A stretch of DNA of 64,000 nucleotides from CAVQFB01 sp963711675 (GCA_963711675.1 CAVQFB010000004.1:1-64000), one strand, 5' to 3'; counted from the stretch's first letter, positions 27,442 through 37,868 are shown. Translations and numbers: made by a program. Notes: generated by a model not told the origin, from the sequence alone.

Positions 27442-27794
27442 CTTCCTGCCTCGCTTGTGTTTCTCGATGAAGTCCCAGATCTCCCGGATTCGCATGCGGT
27501 GGTGTGCTCGGGGCAGCGCAAGTGCTGCGTCGTGAGCAGATGGACGATGGTCGGCGGCTTGCGATGAGAACGGGGTGAAGTCGGACACAACCACGAGCTT
27601 CTAACGCACGAGCAATAGATGCCGCCGGGAGCAAGTGCAATTGCATTGGCCCTCCAGCAGGTTCTCCGGACACAGTTCTTGGGAACTTACGGAATCTCGC
27701 GAGATAACATTACAATTCGAGAGTTAGTTGCCGCGCCAGGGATCACTGCAGCACATGGGATCCTAATGTAGAATCGGCAGCCAAGAGGTACGTC
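27442..27794. other. Intergenic region before the sigma-54 activator
   Basis: About 350 bases without a supported gene. It holds the 12-bp palindrome at 27694-27705; no clear sigma-70 or sigma-54 promoter is visible. Confidence 0.5.
27694..27705. promoter_or_regulatory. Palindrome ATCTCGCGAGAT upstream of the activator gene
   Basis: A perfect 12-bp dyad 90 bases before the GTG start. CTCGCGAG cores also occur beside the dyads at 34371 and 37992, so it may be an autoregulatory site. Confidence 0.45.
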
Positions 27795-30503
27795 GTGCAG
27801 GCTGAACCCCTACTCTCCCTGGCCGCGCAGATCACGGGCCAGCACCGGACCGCCGATGTTCTAAGTACGATTGTTCGCGGTCTTGCCGCACAACCGGGGG
27901 TCGCACTGGCTCGGGTTTGGTTGCTATCGCCCGGAGATCTTTGCGAGACCTGCTTCCACAGGGCCGACTGCCCCGACCAAACACAATGCTTCCACTTGGT
28001 CGCTAGTGCCGGCTCTTCCCGATCTTCTCCGGGCGAGGATTGGTCCTTTCTTCATGGCCAATACCGGAGGATTCCACGAGGCTATCGAAAGGTGGGAGAG
28101 ATCGGGGCCAACGGCAAGCCGATCCTGATCGCTGATGCTGCGGCCACGAGCGAGTGGATCGGGCACAAGGATTGGGCTGAACGGGAGGGCATCCGAGGCT
28201 TTGCGGGCTATCCGCTCGTCGCCGATGGAAAGGTCCTTGGAGTCTTAGCCACATTCAGCCGCGAATCCCTTTCCCAGCAGGATTTTTCATGGCTCGGAAT
28301 CTTTGCGAATCAGGTTGTAGTAGCAATTACAAATGCTCGTGCTTTCGAGCAAATCCAACGGGGCGAGAGGGAATTGCGCGAAAGCGAGACCAAGTATCGC
28401 TCCCTGGTGGATCTTTCGCCCGCCGCCATTTTCCTGCTGAGCAGCGATGGGAAATTCGTCTCGGCCAATCCTGCCGGCCTCAGACTGGTGAAGTGCGGTG
28501 TGACGGAACTTGTGCAAATGTCCATGCGGGACACGTACTCTGAAGAGGACCTCGCCCGCTACCCAACGCCGCCAGAGCACATCGCGGGAGGGCTCTTCCG
28601 CTTTGAGCGCACGTTTGTCGGCAAAGACGGAAGCCAAGCGCCTGTGGAAGTCTCGCTCTCCCCGAGTTTCCCCGGTGGGCGCCAGGCCGTGGTCCAGGAC
28701 ATCAGCGAACGCAAGCGTGCGGAAGAAGTCCTGCGGCAGCACGCGCAGGAGCTCCAGCAGATCATCGATGTTGCTCCCCTGCACATGTTTATCTGGGAAG
28801 CCGACGGGAGTGCCTCGTACGGAAATCGCACATCGGCCGACTACTTCGGCCACATCCCGCCAAGACCTCCCATGGAGTTCCTCGACCTCGTGACCCATCC
28901 CGAAGATGTGGGCCAACTCAAAGCAGCGATGCGCGAGGCCATGACGCGCGGCGAGCCCTTCGAGATGGAAGCGCGCATGCGCCGTCAGGATGGTGAGTAC
29001 CGCTGGTTCGTGTACCGGATAGGTCCTTTGCGAGACGAGAACGGCAGGATCACCCGCTGGTGCGGCACCCGAATCGACATTGACGATCGGAAGCGGGCGG
29101 CCGACCAGGCGGAAAAAGAGTATCTAGAGCTCCGCGAACATTTCAATGAACTTCAGCAGATCATGGATGTCATTCCCCAACACCTCTATCTTGTGCGACC
29201 GGACGGCTCGGCCATACAGTCCAATCGGGCCGTGCACGAGTTCTGGGGCCCTCTCGGAGCGTTGGGGCCAAAGGAGTTCCTCAATCGATTCGTCCATCCG
29301 GACGACTTGGAGAAGTTGTGGGCCGAGTTTCAAAAGGCCACACAAACCGGACGTGAATTGCACATGGAGGCTCGCCTCAAGGGCCAGAGTGGTGGTTACC
29401 GCTGGTTTCTCGAACAGATGATCCCCATACGCGACGCCACGGGGCAAGTGATTCGTTGGTGCGGCACGCACATCGACATCGATGATCAGAAGCGGGCACA
29501 AGACAGAACACAACGCGAAAACCTGGCCCTGCGCGAGGAAATCGACAAAACGTCGATGTTCGAAGAGATCGTCGGCGCCTCGCCCGCCCTGCGGGCGGTA
29601 CTGGCCCGCGTCTCGAAAGTGGCCCAAAGCGACGCCACCGTGCTGATTACCGGCGAAACGGGAACGGGGAAGGAATTGATTGCGCGCGCGATTCATAAGC
29701 GCTCCCCGCGTGCTTCACGGGCGTTTGTGAGCGTCAATTGCGCGGCGATCCCCCGTGACCTGATCGCTTCGGAGCTGTTCGGGCATGAGAAGGGAGCCTT
29801 CACAGGAGCCTTGCAGCGGCGTCTGGGCCGCTTTGAGCTGGCGGAAGGGGGAACGATCTTCCTCGACGAGATTGGAGAGCTGAATCCAGAAACGCAGGTA
29901 GCGTTGCTCAGAGTTTTGCAGGAACGGGAATTCGAGCGCGTGGGCGGCGCAACTCCGATCCGCGCCAATGTTCGCGTGATTGCCGCGACACACCGCGACC
30001 TGCCCGCCCTGATTGAGGCGGGAACATTCCGCAGCGACTTGTATTACCGGATCAATGTATTCCCGATCGAAGTGCCGCCGCTGCGCAAGCGACAGGAAGA
30101 TATCCGGCTGCTGGTCGGATACTTCATCGACCGCTATGCCAGCAAAGCCGGCAAGAAGATTCTGAGCGTTAATAAGCGAACGATGGACAACCTGCAGTCG
30201 TACCCCTGGCCGGGCAATATCCGTGAATTGCAAAATGTCATCGAGCGATCGGTGATTGTCAGCGACACGGAAGAGTTCGCCATCGACGAAAGCTGGTTGC
30301 ATTCCCAGCCGTCGGGTGTTCGCCCCCTGGCGCAGGATATTCACGACCAGGAGCACGAACAGATTGAAGCCGCATTGCTCCGGAGTAACGGGCGAGTGTC
30401 GGGTCCCAAGGGAGCAGCGGCTGCTTTGGGGATGCCCGCCTCTACGTTAGATTCGAAGATCAAAGCCCTGGGAATCGATAAGCGCCGCTATCAGAAAACG
30501 TGA
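27795..30503 (+). CDS. Sigma-54-dependent activator with GAF and three PAS domains
   Basis: 902 residues from GTG 27795 (AAGAGG upstream). Order: GAF domain (about 14-190), three PAS/PAC modules (about 205-320, 325-440, 450-575; PAC ends as VVQDISERKRAEE, GTRIDIDDRKRA, GTHIDIDDQKRA), AAA+ domain (about 595-835) with Walker A GETGTGKE, the sigma-54 contact loop GAFTGA and Walker B GGTIFLDEIGEL, then a Fis-type helix-turn-helix (AAAALGMPASTLDSKIKAL). It hydrolyses ATP to open sigma-54 promoters. The GAF domain has four cysteines, 50, 53, 59 and 65 (CETC...CPDQTQC), a possible metal or redox site. It is the likely regulator of the sigma-54 promoters in this island (inference). Confidence 0.92.
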   Translation: MQAEPLLSLAAQITGQHRTADVLSTIVRGLAAQPGVALARVWLLSPGDLCETCFHRADCPDQTQCFHLVASAGSSRSSPGEDWSFLHGQYRRIPRGYRKVGEIGANGKPILIADAAATSEWIGHKDWAEREGIRGFAGYPLVADGKVLGVLATFSRESLSQQDFSWLGIFANQVVVAITNARAFEQIQRGERELRESETKYRSLVDLSPAAIFLLSSDGKFVSANPAGLRLVKCGVTELVQMSMRDTYSEEDLARYPTPPEHIAGGLFRFERTFVGKDGSQAPVEVSLSPSFPGGRQAVVQDISERKRAEEVLRQHAQELQQIIDVAPLHMFIWEADGSASYGNRTSADYFGHIPPRPPMEFLDLVTHPEDVGQLKAAMREAMTRGEPFEMEARMRRQDGEYRWFVYRIGPLRDENGRITRWCGTRIDIDDRKRAADQAEKEYLELREHFNELQQIMDVIPQHLYLVRPDGSAIQSNRAVHEFWGPLGALGPKEFLNRFVHPDDLEKLWAEFQKATQTGRELHMEARLKGQSGGYRWFLEQMIPIRDATGQVIRWCGTHIDIDDQKRAQDRTQRENLALREEIDKTSMFEEIVGASPALRAVLARVSKVAQSDATVLITGETGTGKELIARAIHKRSPRASRAFVSVNCAAIPRDLIASELFGHEKGAFTGALQRRLGRFELAEGGTIFLDEIGELNPETQVALLRVLQEREFERVGGATPIRANVRVIAATHRDLPALIEAGTFRSDLYYRINVFPIEVPPLRKRQEDIRLLVGYFIDRYASKAGKKILSVNKRTMDNLQSYPWPGNIRELQNVIERSVIVSDTEEFAIDESWLHSQPSGVRPLAQDIHDQEHEQIEAALLRSNGRVSGPKGAAAALGMPASTLDSKIKALGIDKRRYQKT

Positions 30504-30516
30504 GCGAGACCCGACC

Positions 30517-30825
30517 TTATTCCTGGCTGTCCACACAGACTTCATTCTGATTAAGCGTCGTCTCGCTTGGTCGTTCCGCAGCTATCCACTCGCGAATGTA
30601 CGCTGGACAGTTCTGCAATCGGGCTCCGCGGGCCTCGCAATCGGCCAGGAAACAAATGGCGCCCTGATCGACAAGTCTTACGTCGCTTAAATCGAGAATC
30701 AAATCTCGAACCGCTGATTCCGAAGCCAGTACTTCTTCCAACTCGTTCAATTGATTGCCCTCTAGCCGGCCAATCAGCCTCAGGATGATCCCGTTTCCGT
30801 TCTGTACCCGTCTGACTTTCCACAT
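30517..30825 (-). CDS. STAS-domain protein
   Basis: 102 residues from ATG 30825 with AGAGGAG upstream. A single STAS domain: GIILRLIGRLEGNQLNELEE, then RDLILDLSDVRLVDQGAICFL. The usual phosphorylatable serine position, before the helix after the DLSxVxxxD motif, reads DQGA, so classical anti-anti-sigma phosphorylation is unlikely. It converges on the sigma-54 activator with a 13-base gap. Possibly a protein-interaction module; partner unknown. Confidence 0.7.
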   Translation of the reverse strand: MWKVRRVQNGNGIILRLIGRLEGNQLNELEEVLASESAVRDLILDLSDVRLVDQGAICFLADCEARGARLQNCPAYIREWIAAERPSETTLNQNEVCVDSQE

Positions 30826-30997
30826 GAATCTTCTGCTCCTCTTGCCGGTTGTTCTGGGCCCTCGTACTTCCGAACGTGCAACTGGGACGCCCAGAGCGAC
30901 GTGTTGTGTCGGGAGAACTCTGACACCTGGGGATTCGATACGCAGCAACTCGGGCGCCCCATGCGCTGAGTGCCCGGTGATCGTCCAAGGTGGGGAT

Positions 30998-31025
30998 GGC
31001 CCTTCGGCAGGTTCTCCGAAGGGCC
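30998..31025 (-). terminator. Hairpin after the 31059-34229 gene
   Basis: GGCCCTTCGG / CCGAAGGGCC form a 10-bp stem with an 8-base loop. It corresponds in place and sequence to the terminator of the intact paralogue at 34457-34491, but the T run is missing, so it may be weakened. Confidence 0.55.
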
Positions 31026-31058
31026 ATGGCTTGGCAGCGATCGCCGGAAGTTGTCAGG

Positions 31059-34000
31059 CTAAGGGTTGATACAGCTGCTCTGGTTAACCTTGTTCACGTC
31101 CGTGAAATCCGAGCAACCCGGCTTGTAGCATTGAGTAACGCCCTGGTAAGTACCCTGGTTTGGCCCCTGTCGATATGGCATCGCAAAGGTCCCGTACAGG
31201 ATATCCTGCGGAATGTTCAAGGGGCCCGTACCAGACTCATCGCCTTCAGATGGGGCGTTGAACAACGTGTTTAGCAGCAAACCGGAAGGAAAGCTCTCAC
31301 TGACATGCTGGGTGCCCTGACTGTAGATCTGGCCACCCAATACATACATGTCGGTTTTTCCCGTACTCGAGGGCGACGGATACACCCTGTATTGATATGC
31401 GTTGGACGGCAGTGACGAGGGGTAAGAAGCCGTGCAACTGTTCTGGGCCCCGACGCCCGCCCCGGACGTACTGTAAAACATGCCCAGTTTGTCGAGGACC
31501 GCCACGGGCTGTTGTGTGTACGTATCCAGCGAGTAAAACTTCGGTAGCAGCTGAACATACATGGATCGTCTTACAGCGTCTGGCAGTCTGGCTCCCAGGG
31601 CCTGGAGCGAGACTTCGTTGTTGAAGTACCAGCCCGTCGATGATGGATTGGCGGTTTTCGCCCCCGTTTGCGACAGCTTGCCCCCATCGCTGTAAATGTT
31701 GTCCAGTGCGGTGAAATAGGAAGCTGCGAAATTTGTCGCGTAGGTTGAGGACTGACTCTGCAGTTGTCCCAGTGTCGTATCGAACGTGTTTTCGTCGCTC
31801 GGTGGAGTTGTGGGGCCGTTACCCCACCACGGATCCAGGGCCGAGCCCGACCAGAGCGCTCCGCTCGTGACGCCAACCACAGCGGCGGCGATCGGGACAT
31901 CCGCCGGGCCCAGGGCCGCAGCCGCCGACAGACGTGATTCCAGCCAGCAGATTCATCCAATCAAACGATGAGGCGCTTACGGCAGTGCCCGTCTGTGCAC
32001 CCATCTGCCCGTTCAGCACCTCGTAAGTTGCATCGATCGCCGCGTCCGATAACGAGTTTGGGCCTTTGATCAGGCTCCCGATCCCGTTGCGCTCCGAGAT
32101 AGAGGTCGGAATCGTGCAGCCACGTGACCTCGTTGTAAAGCTCTGTATCCACATCCGCCAGATCTTGTTCGGTGAATCCCAGGCCGTCGCCAGGGTAGTT
32201 GCAGGGTGAATTGGTCACCGTGTTGGGACACAGAAAGTCGGTGTTGTGCGTTGCCATATCCGAATTCCGTGTGGGGCTGGAATACCAGTAGCGCACGTCC
32301 GCGCTTAAGGGGTCTGGTGGATTTGATGTGCCGTAATGGTAGTCCAGGAACCTCTGGCTGGCCCAGTGATAGGCCGCCATGTGGCCCGGGGTATCGGTCA
32401 ACGCCCAATCGACGCGGGGTTGTGAGCTGATGGTGTAGAAGTCGTAATCGATGCTCACGCTGCTTGCGCCGTCGCCGTTCATTTTTCCATCTTCCTGGGA
32501 CACGACCGTGGGGAAATAGAGGCTGCTATTGTCTGGAGCCATCACCCCCCTGACGATGCCGGTCTGTCCCTGCTGGCTAAACGCGGACGAGGAGTTGACC
32601 ACGCCTTTGGAAAAGGGGGTAAAGAGTTTCAGAGGCAGCTGCGCAGGCTGGAACCCGGGAGAGATCAGGGTATAGGTTGATGTGGAAGTCGTGAGGGTTG
32701 GGAGCGTGTAACCAGAGCCCCCAAGAAGTTGCACCACGCCCGCGTACCCGGCTCCGTTCGTACCACTCTGGAAGGGCTGACCTAATGTCGTCAGAACGAT
32801 CAGTTGACGGTTCGTGGGTTGTATAAGAGCGAGGCCAAGGGCACTGGCAGCTTGTGCAGCCACATTCGGGTCCGTGCTGCCGGTAGGAAAGAACTGTCCG
32901 CAATTAGCACTGCCTCCAACCCCGCAAAGACCCTGGTTGAAGTCGACTGGCAGCAATGTCACGCGGTCCAGCGTCAGCAGCCAGAACCCGTTGGGCTCGG
33001 GCCCGGGGGGATTGAACCAGGTTGATGTTTCGCCGGTGGGCAATGATGTGCGGACGAGGCTGGCACCAGCCTCAGGATTATTTGGATAAACCTCAAATTG
33101 CACATTGTTGCCAGCATGGAAGTTGTAGTTGCCGTTTTGGTCCGCCGCCAGCAAACCGTTAGCGGAGGGGTTTGTCTGATACGCTTTGCCCACGTCTGTG
33201 GAAATGTAGTAGCTCTCGTAGGCGCTGCCGGGCGCGGCCCCCGATACTCCGATCGCCGCGTAACCCATAGGTTGCCAGCTATTCGGATACTGAATAGTTG
33301 GTGCCCCCAATGCCCGTCGTATCGAGGCCGGAGTCGGCATTGTTGTTCTCCGTGGTACCTACGAGCACGAGTTCTGCGCCCGCGGTCAAGGTAGCAAGCT
33401 TCGACTTGAGATTCGCCGCATCGTCGAAACACCAGTAGGCGTCCTCAACCGCAGGGGTTACGCGGTTCAGAACCACCACTTGGTAGCGCCCGCTGCATGC
33501 CGTGTCATTGGCCGTGGGAAACGTGGCGTCCCGATATGGAAGCCCGTACGTAGTGGGGTCGAGGTTGTCCTGCACACTGGCGGGAATACCCGTTGTCAGC
33601 GTCACCCAGGGTTGCGCGCCGCCCGGTTTCAGCGAGAGCCCGACGCTCGGAGGCAGCCAGTTCAGCTGATTGTCTCCCACCTTGAGACCGGAGGCATTCA
33701 TAAATTCCGCTCGCCGAAGCTCCATGTGGGTGTCGTTGCCGCGGGCGTTCGCGCGTAACTTGTTTTGGCCAATCCGCAGCCCATCGGATGCCGACAAAGT
33801 CGCCGACAGTCTGCCCGCGTCGTCGTAGTCCCGGCCGCTGGAGAGGCGAGGGAACATTCCGCCCTCGTCGCCGTCACCATCCCTGCGGCGGGAGAAGTGG
33901 GAGGTAACGTCTTTTCCATTCAGGTAAACGCGAAGACTGCGGCGGCGAAGCTGGCGCCCCACCTCCAGGACTACCCGGACCGTGCTTGTCCGTACGTACT

Positions 34001-34229
34001 GACCGTCCTTCGGGGAAACGATAGCGAGCGTGTTTGCGTTCTTTCCGCCGGCGGAACGAGACGGCTGATCTCCATTGCCCGCGGCAGCCGCAACCTGCCC
34101 GGGACCCGCATGAGCAGCAACGCCTGCATCGGTACCTTTCGTAAGCTGCGCGGAGGAGAGAGCGGCTGCTGCAGGTGGAAGCAGCAGTAACGACAAAACA
34201 CGAGAGAGTATGGTGTTGGGTTTGAACAT
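31059..34229 (-). pseudogene. Frameshifted paralogue of the 1,058-residue secreted protein
   Basis: From ATG 34229 (MFKPNTILSRVLSLLLLPPA) to CSDFTDVNKVNQSSCINP at 31059 it follows the intact gene at 34526-37702 throughout, including the LNGKDVTSHF Ig-like segment, GYAAIGVSGAAPGSAYE, LTDTPGHMAAYHWAS and the C-terminal GVTQCYKPGCSD. Frames change near 33290, 32095 and 31890, where both sides remain similar to the paralogue, so only a few indels separate it from a working gene. Secreted; function unknown. A sigma-54-type promoter and dyad lie upstream as in the paralogue. Confidence 0.8.
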
Positions 34230-34302
34230 CGAAGTCTCCAGTAAAACGAAAATTGTTGGCAGCCGGTGAAGAGCCTTCTCCGCGTCGCCTCAAGCAGGAC
34301 AA

Positions 34303-34318
34303 TGCACGCTCGCCGCCA
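34303..34318 (-). promoter_or_regulatory. Sigma-54-type promoter
   Basis: Minus strand TTGGCGGCGAGCGTGCA: TGGC at -24 and TGC at -12 with ten bases between GG and GC. It is kept in the paralogue's leader (37775-37790) with one base changed in the spacer. Transcript start would be near 34292. Confidence 0.6.
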
Positions 34319-34378
34319 ATCGCATTCGATGTGAAATCAGCTATTTACAAAGACGTGCCCGTCGCGGGCTCTCGCGAG

Positions 34379-34396
34379 TTCACGAGATCTCGTGAA
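34379..34396. promoter_or_regulatory. Activator-type palindrome TTCACGAGATCTCGTGAA
   Basis: A perfect 18-bp dyad 71 bases upstream of the -24 GG (centre to centre). The same 18 bases occur at 37851-37868 at the same distance. CTCGCGAG adjoins it at 34371-34378 and a second dyad GAACTC-CCGA-GAGTTC is at 34407-34422. Confidence 0.7.
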
Positions 34397-34456
34397 ACCC
34401 AGCTACGAACTCCCGAGAGTTCTGAGAAAAGTCTGATCTCGGTTCTTTTCTTGGCA

Positions 34457-34491
34457 AATAAAAAAGCCCTCCGGCAGTTTCTCCGGAGGGC
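34457..34491 (-). terminator. Intrinsic terminator of the intact secreted-protein gene
   Basis: On the minus strand GCCCTCCGG-agaaactg-CCGGAGGGC is followed by TTTTTTATTT. It begins 35 bases after the stop at 34526. Confidence 0.88.
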
Positions 34492-34525
34492 CGTTGCTTA
34501 GTAGCGATAGCCGGAAGTTGTCGGG

Positions 34526-37500
34526 CTACGGGTTGATGCAGCTGCTCTTCGTGGGGTCGAGCGTTGTGTCTGAGCACCCTGGCTTGTAGCATTGGGTAAC
34601 GCCACTGTACGAACCCAGGCTTGGACCGCTCCTGTTGGGTAACGCGGCGGTCCCGTAGACAAGCTCCTGCGGAATGTTCAGTGGTCCCGTACCGGGTGTA
34701 TCACTGGCGTTGAACAGCGTAGTCAGTAGTTCGGAGGTCGGCATGGTCTCACTCACCTTTGGGCTGTTCTGATTGTTGATCGTGCCACCCATCACGAACA
34801 TGTCACTTAACGTCACATTCCCCGCTGAACCATACACGCTGTACGCTTGCCCGTTGGATAATGTGGTGGATTGGTAGGCATTGTAGCAATTATTAGTAAA
34901 CTCTTTCTTATACTCGCCGAAAGCCGAGGACTCGAACATGCCCACCTGGTTCATGTAGGCCACCGGTTGTTGGAGGTACGTATCCTGCGAGTAAAACTGT
35001 GGCAGCAACTGAAGGTACATGGACCGGCGTACGCCATCTGCCATTTGGCTCCCCAAGGCGACGGCCGTTACGGTGTTGTTGAATTGCCAACCGGAGTTCG
35101 AATTGGCTGTCTTGACGCCTATTGCTGACAACTTACCCCAGTCCGTGTAAATGTCGTCGAGAGCGGTACCGTACGAATTTGCCAGGTTAGTGGCATATAC
35201 GCTTTCGTTTTGCTGCAACTTACCCAGAGTCGTATCGAAGGTATTCTCGTAGCTCGGAGGAGTATTGCTCGCGTTGCCTTGCCACCACGGGTCCAACGCC
35301 GATCCTGACCAGAGCAACCCGCTCGTGGCGCCGAATGCAGCTGCCGCCAACGGCACGTCAGCGGGGCCCAGGACAGCTCCAACGACGGATGTGACCCCCG
35401 CAAACAGGTTCATCCAATCGAACGCGTTGGATTTCACACTGGTGCTCGCCGTTGCACCCACTTGTCCGTTCAGCACCTCGTAAGTCGCGATGATTACCTG
35501 ATCGGAGATCCCAGATCCCTCTGCAGTTCCCTGTACAAGGCCGCCGATCCCGTTGCTGCCGAGATATAGGTTCGTGTCATTTAGCGCCGTGACCTCGGTG
35601 TAAAGCTGCGCATTCGCGTCCGCAAGGTCCTGCTGCGTGAAGCCATAACCCGCGCCGGGGTAGGCGCAGTTCGGCGTGTTGGTGTTACACCGAAAGTCCG
35701 TGTTGTTCGCCCCGATCTGCGAAATACGTTGCGGGTCCGGATAGAAGTAGCGCAAGTCCGCCCTATGAGTTCCCGTTTCGCCGAAATGGTAGGACAGAAA
35801 CTTCTCGCTGGCGAAATGATACGCGGCGATATGTCCCGGGGTGTCGGTCAACATCCAATCGACCGGCATTTGTGTGCTGATCGTATAGAAGTCGTAATCG
35901 ATTTTCAGCGTTGCTGGGTTGCCATTTGCGTCAACGCTCGGGTCATACTGGGACACGACCGTGGAGAAATAGAGGCTGTTATTGTCGCGAGCCATCACGC
36001 CGCGCACAATGCCGGTCTGTCGGTTCTGATGCCCCTCCCCCAAACTGAAGACGGTCGAGGAATTGACTACGCCTGTGGAGAAGGGGGACTTGGCCACCGG
36101 CGGCCAGGCACCGGTCCAATCGCGGCGCCCGGGAGAGACCAGGGTATAGGTTGAGGTGGGAGTCGTGAGCACCTCAAGCCGATAACCGGCGCCCCCATAC
36201 CAGCTCATAGGCGTGACCAGGGCCGATGCGTCATTCGCGCTCTGGAACGGCTGGCCGACTGTCGTCAAGACGACCAATTGACGCGTTGTAGGCATTGCAA
36301 GTGCTGCGATGAGATCCTTCGTCGCCGGCCAGGCAACATTCTCATCGGCATTGCCCGTGGGATAAAAGGTTCCGCAAAATATGGATCCACCTCCTCCACA
36401 AGGGCCTTGGTCGGACAGATCGATCGGGTACAGCGTAACTCGATCCAAGATCAGAAGCCAAACGCCATTGGCAGACCCAACGGGTGGCAGCCAAGTCCCC
36501 GTCGAGCCCTCATAGTTGATCGAGACGCTCGAGGTGCTGAACGATGGATTGTTCGGGTAAACCTCGAATTGCGCGTTCTTGGCGGCGTGGAAGTTGTAAT
36601 TGCCGCTTCCGTCCTCCGCGAGAAGGCCGTTCGCGAACGGGTTTTGCTGGTAAGCTTTGCCGATATCGCCGGACAAGTAGTAATTTTCGTAGGCGCTGCC
36701 GGGCGCGGCTCCCGATACTCCGATTGCCGCGTAGCCCTGCGGTAGCCACGCTGAGGGATAGCTCGAATAGTTCGTCCCGCCGATGCTTGTTGTGTCGAGA
36801 CTCGAGTCGGCGTTGTTGTGCTCCGTCGTTCCCACCAGCACGATCTCTGCACCTGCCGTCAAACCCGCCAGTTCAGACTTCAGCGTCGCCGAATCGCCGG
36901 GGCAGTAGTACGCGTCTTCCTGGGCCGGATTGAAGCGGTTCAGCACCACCACCTGATACCGTGAGGTGCACGCGCTTTGGCTGGCGGTCGGAAATGTCGT
37001 GGCGGGGTAAGGCAGTGCGTACTGCGTCGGGTCGAGGTTATCCTGCACACTGGCGGGAACACCCGTCGTCAGCGTTACCCAAGGCTGCGCGCCGCCCGGT
37101 GTCAGCGAGAGCCCGACGCTGGGAGGCAAGTAGTTCGGAAGATCTTGGCCCGCTCCCAAACCGTAGTAGTAATCGAATTTCACACGCCGTAGTTCCAGGT
37201 GAGTGTCGCTGCCGCGGGCGTTCGCGCGTAACCTGTTTTGGCCGATCCGCAGCCCATCGGATGCAGACAGAGTCGCGGACAGTCTGCCCGCGTCGTCGTA
37301 GTCCCTGCCGCTAGAGAGGCGAGGGAACATTCCGCCCTCGTCGCCGTCACCATCCCTGCGGCGGGAGAAGTGGGAGGTAACGTCCTTTCCATTCAGGTAA
37401 ACGCGAAGACTGCGGCCGCGAAGCCGGCGTCCCACCTCCAAGACTACGCGGACGGTGCTTGTGTTTACGGATTGGCCGTCCCTGGGGGACAGGATGGTGA

Positions 37501-37702
37501 GCGTGTTTGCGTTCTTTCCGCCGGCAGAACGAGACGGCTGATCTCCGTTGCCCGCGTCATCCACAACCTGGGCGGGAGCCACATGGGCGGCAACGGTTGG
37601 AACGGAACTCTTCATGAGCTGCGCGGAGGAGAAAGCGGCTGCTGTAGGTGGAAGCAGCAGCAACGACAAAATACGAGAGAGTATGGTGTTGGGTTTGAAC
37701 AT
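34526..37702 (-). CDS. Large secreted protein of unknown function (1,058 aa), intact paralogue
   Basis: Starts at ATG 37702 with CTGGAG upstream and a signal peptide (MFKPNTILSRILSLLLLPP, then TAAAFSSA). An upstream extension of the frame is ignored because the signal peptide and the paralogue both begin here. Near residues 65-130 an Ig-like domain (LTILSPRDGQSVNTSTVRVV, YLNGKDVTSHF) is followed by a charged RRRDGDGDEGG loop. The long remainder has no recognised domain; GVWLLILDRVTLYPID, SLYFSTVVSQYD and TPGHIAAYHFASEKFLSYHF are the most conserved stretches against the neighbour. The C terminus is cysteine-bearing (TQCYKPGCSD...SSCINP). Probably extracellular or surface-bound. Confidence 0.75.
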   Translation of the reverse strand: MFKPNTILSRILSLLLLPPTAAAFSSAQLMKSSVPTVAAHVAPAQVVDDAGNGDQPSRSAGGKNANTLTILSPRDGQSVNTSTVRVVLEVGRRLRGRSLRVYLNGKDVTSHFSRRRDGDGDEGGMFPRLSSGRDYDDAGRLSATLSASDGLRIGQNRLRANARGSDTHLELRRVKFDYYYGLGAGQDLPNYLPPSVGLSLTPGGAQPWVTLTTGVPASVQDNLDPTQYALPYPATTFPTASQSACTSRYQVVVLNRFNPAQEDAYYCPGDSATLKSELAGLTAGAEIVLVGTTEHNNADSSLDTTSIGGTNYSSYPSAWLPQGYAAIGVSGAAPGSAYENYYLSGDIGKAYQQNPFANGLLAEDGSGNYNFHAAKNAQFEVYPNNPSFSTSSVSINYEGSTGTWLPPVGSANGVWLLILDRVTLYPIDLSDQGPCGGGGSIFCGTFYPTGNADENVAWPATKDLIAALAMPTTRQLVVLTTVGQPFQSANDASALVTPMSWYGGAGYRLEVLTTPTSTYTLVSPGRRDWTGAWPPVAKSPFSTGVVNSSTVFSLGEGHQNRQTGIVRGVMARDNNSLYFSTVVSQYDPSVDANGNPATLKIDYDFYTISTQMPVDWMLTDTPGHIAAYHFASEKFLSYHFGETGTHRADLRYFYPDPQRISQIGANNTDFRCNTNTPNCAYPGAGYGFTQQDLADANAQLYTEVTALNDTNLYLGSNGIGGLVQGTAEGSGISDQVIIATYEVLNGQVGATASTSVKSNAFDWMNLFAGVTSVVGAVLGPADVPLAAAAFGATSGLLWSGSALDPWWQGNASNTPPSYENTFDTTLGKLQQNESVYATNLANSYGTALDDIYTDWGKLSAIGVKTANSNSGWQFNNTVTAVALGSQMADGVRRSMYLQLLPQFYSQDTYLQQPVAYMNQVGMFESSAFGEYKKEFTNNCYNAYQSTTLSNGQAYSVYGSAGNVTLSDMFVMGGTINNQNSPKVSETMPTSELLTTLFNASDTPGTGPLNIPQELVYGTAALPNRSGPSLGSYSGVTQCYKPGCSDTTLDPTKSSCINP

Positions 37703-37774
37703 CGAAGTCTCCAGTAAATCGAAAATTGTTGGCAGCCGGTGAAGAGCCTTCTCCGCGCGCCTCAACCAGGACAA

Positions 37775-37790
37775 TGCACGCCCGCCGCCA
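37775..37790 (-). promoter_or_regulatory. Sigma-54-type promoter
   Basis: Minus strand TTGGCGGCGGGCGTGCA, with GG and GC ten bases apart. It is the equivalent of the site at 34303-34318, about 75 bases before the start codon. Confidence 0.6.
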
Positions 37791-37850
37791 ATCGCATTCG
37801 ATGTGAAATCAGCTATTTACAAGAACCTCTCCCTTCATGAGCCTCGGGAC

Positions 37851-37868
37851 TTCACGAGATCTCGTGAA
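37851..37868. promoter_or_regulatory. Activator-type palindrome TTCACGAGATCTCGTGAA
   Basis: Identical to 34379-34396 and at the same 71-base distance from the -24 element, although the sequence just promoter-side of it (about 37820-37850) has diverged between the copies. That argues for selection on the site. Confidence 0.7.

Noticed and set aside
33098..34302. Several long plus-strand frames antisense to the large secreted proteins
   Set aside because: They mirror GC-rich codons of the real genes and occur equally in both paralogues (33765-34190, 37238-37717), so they are shadows.
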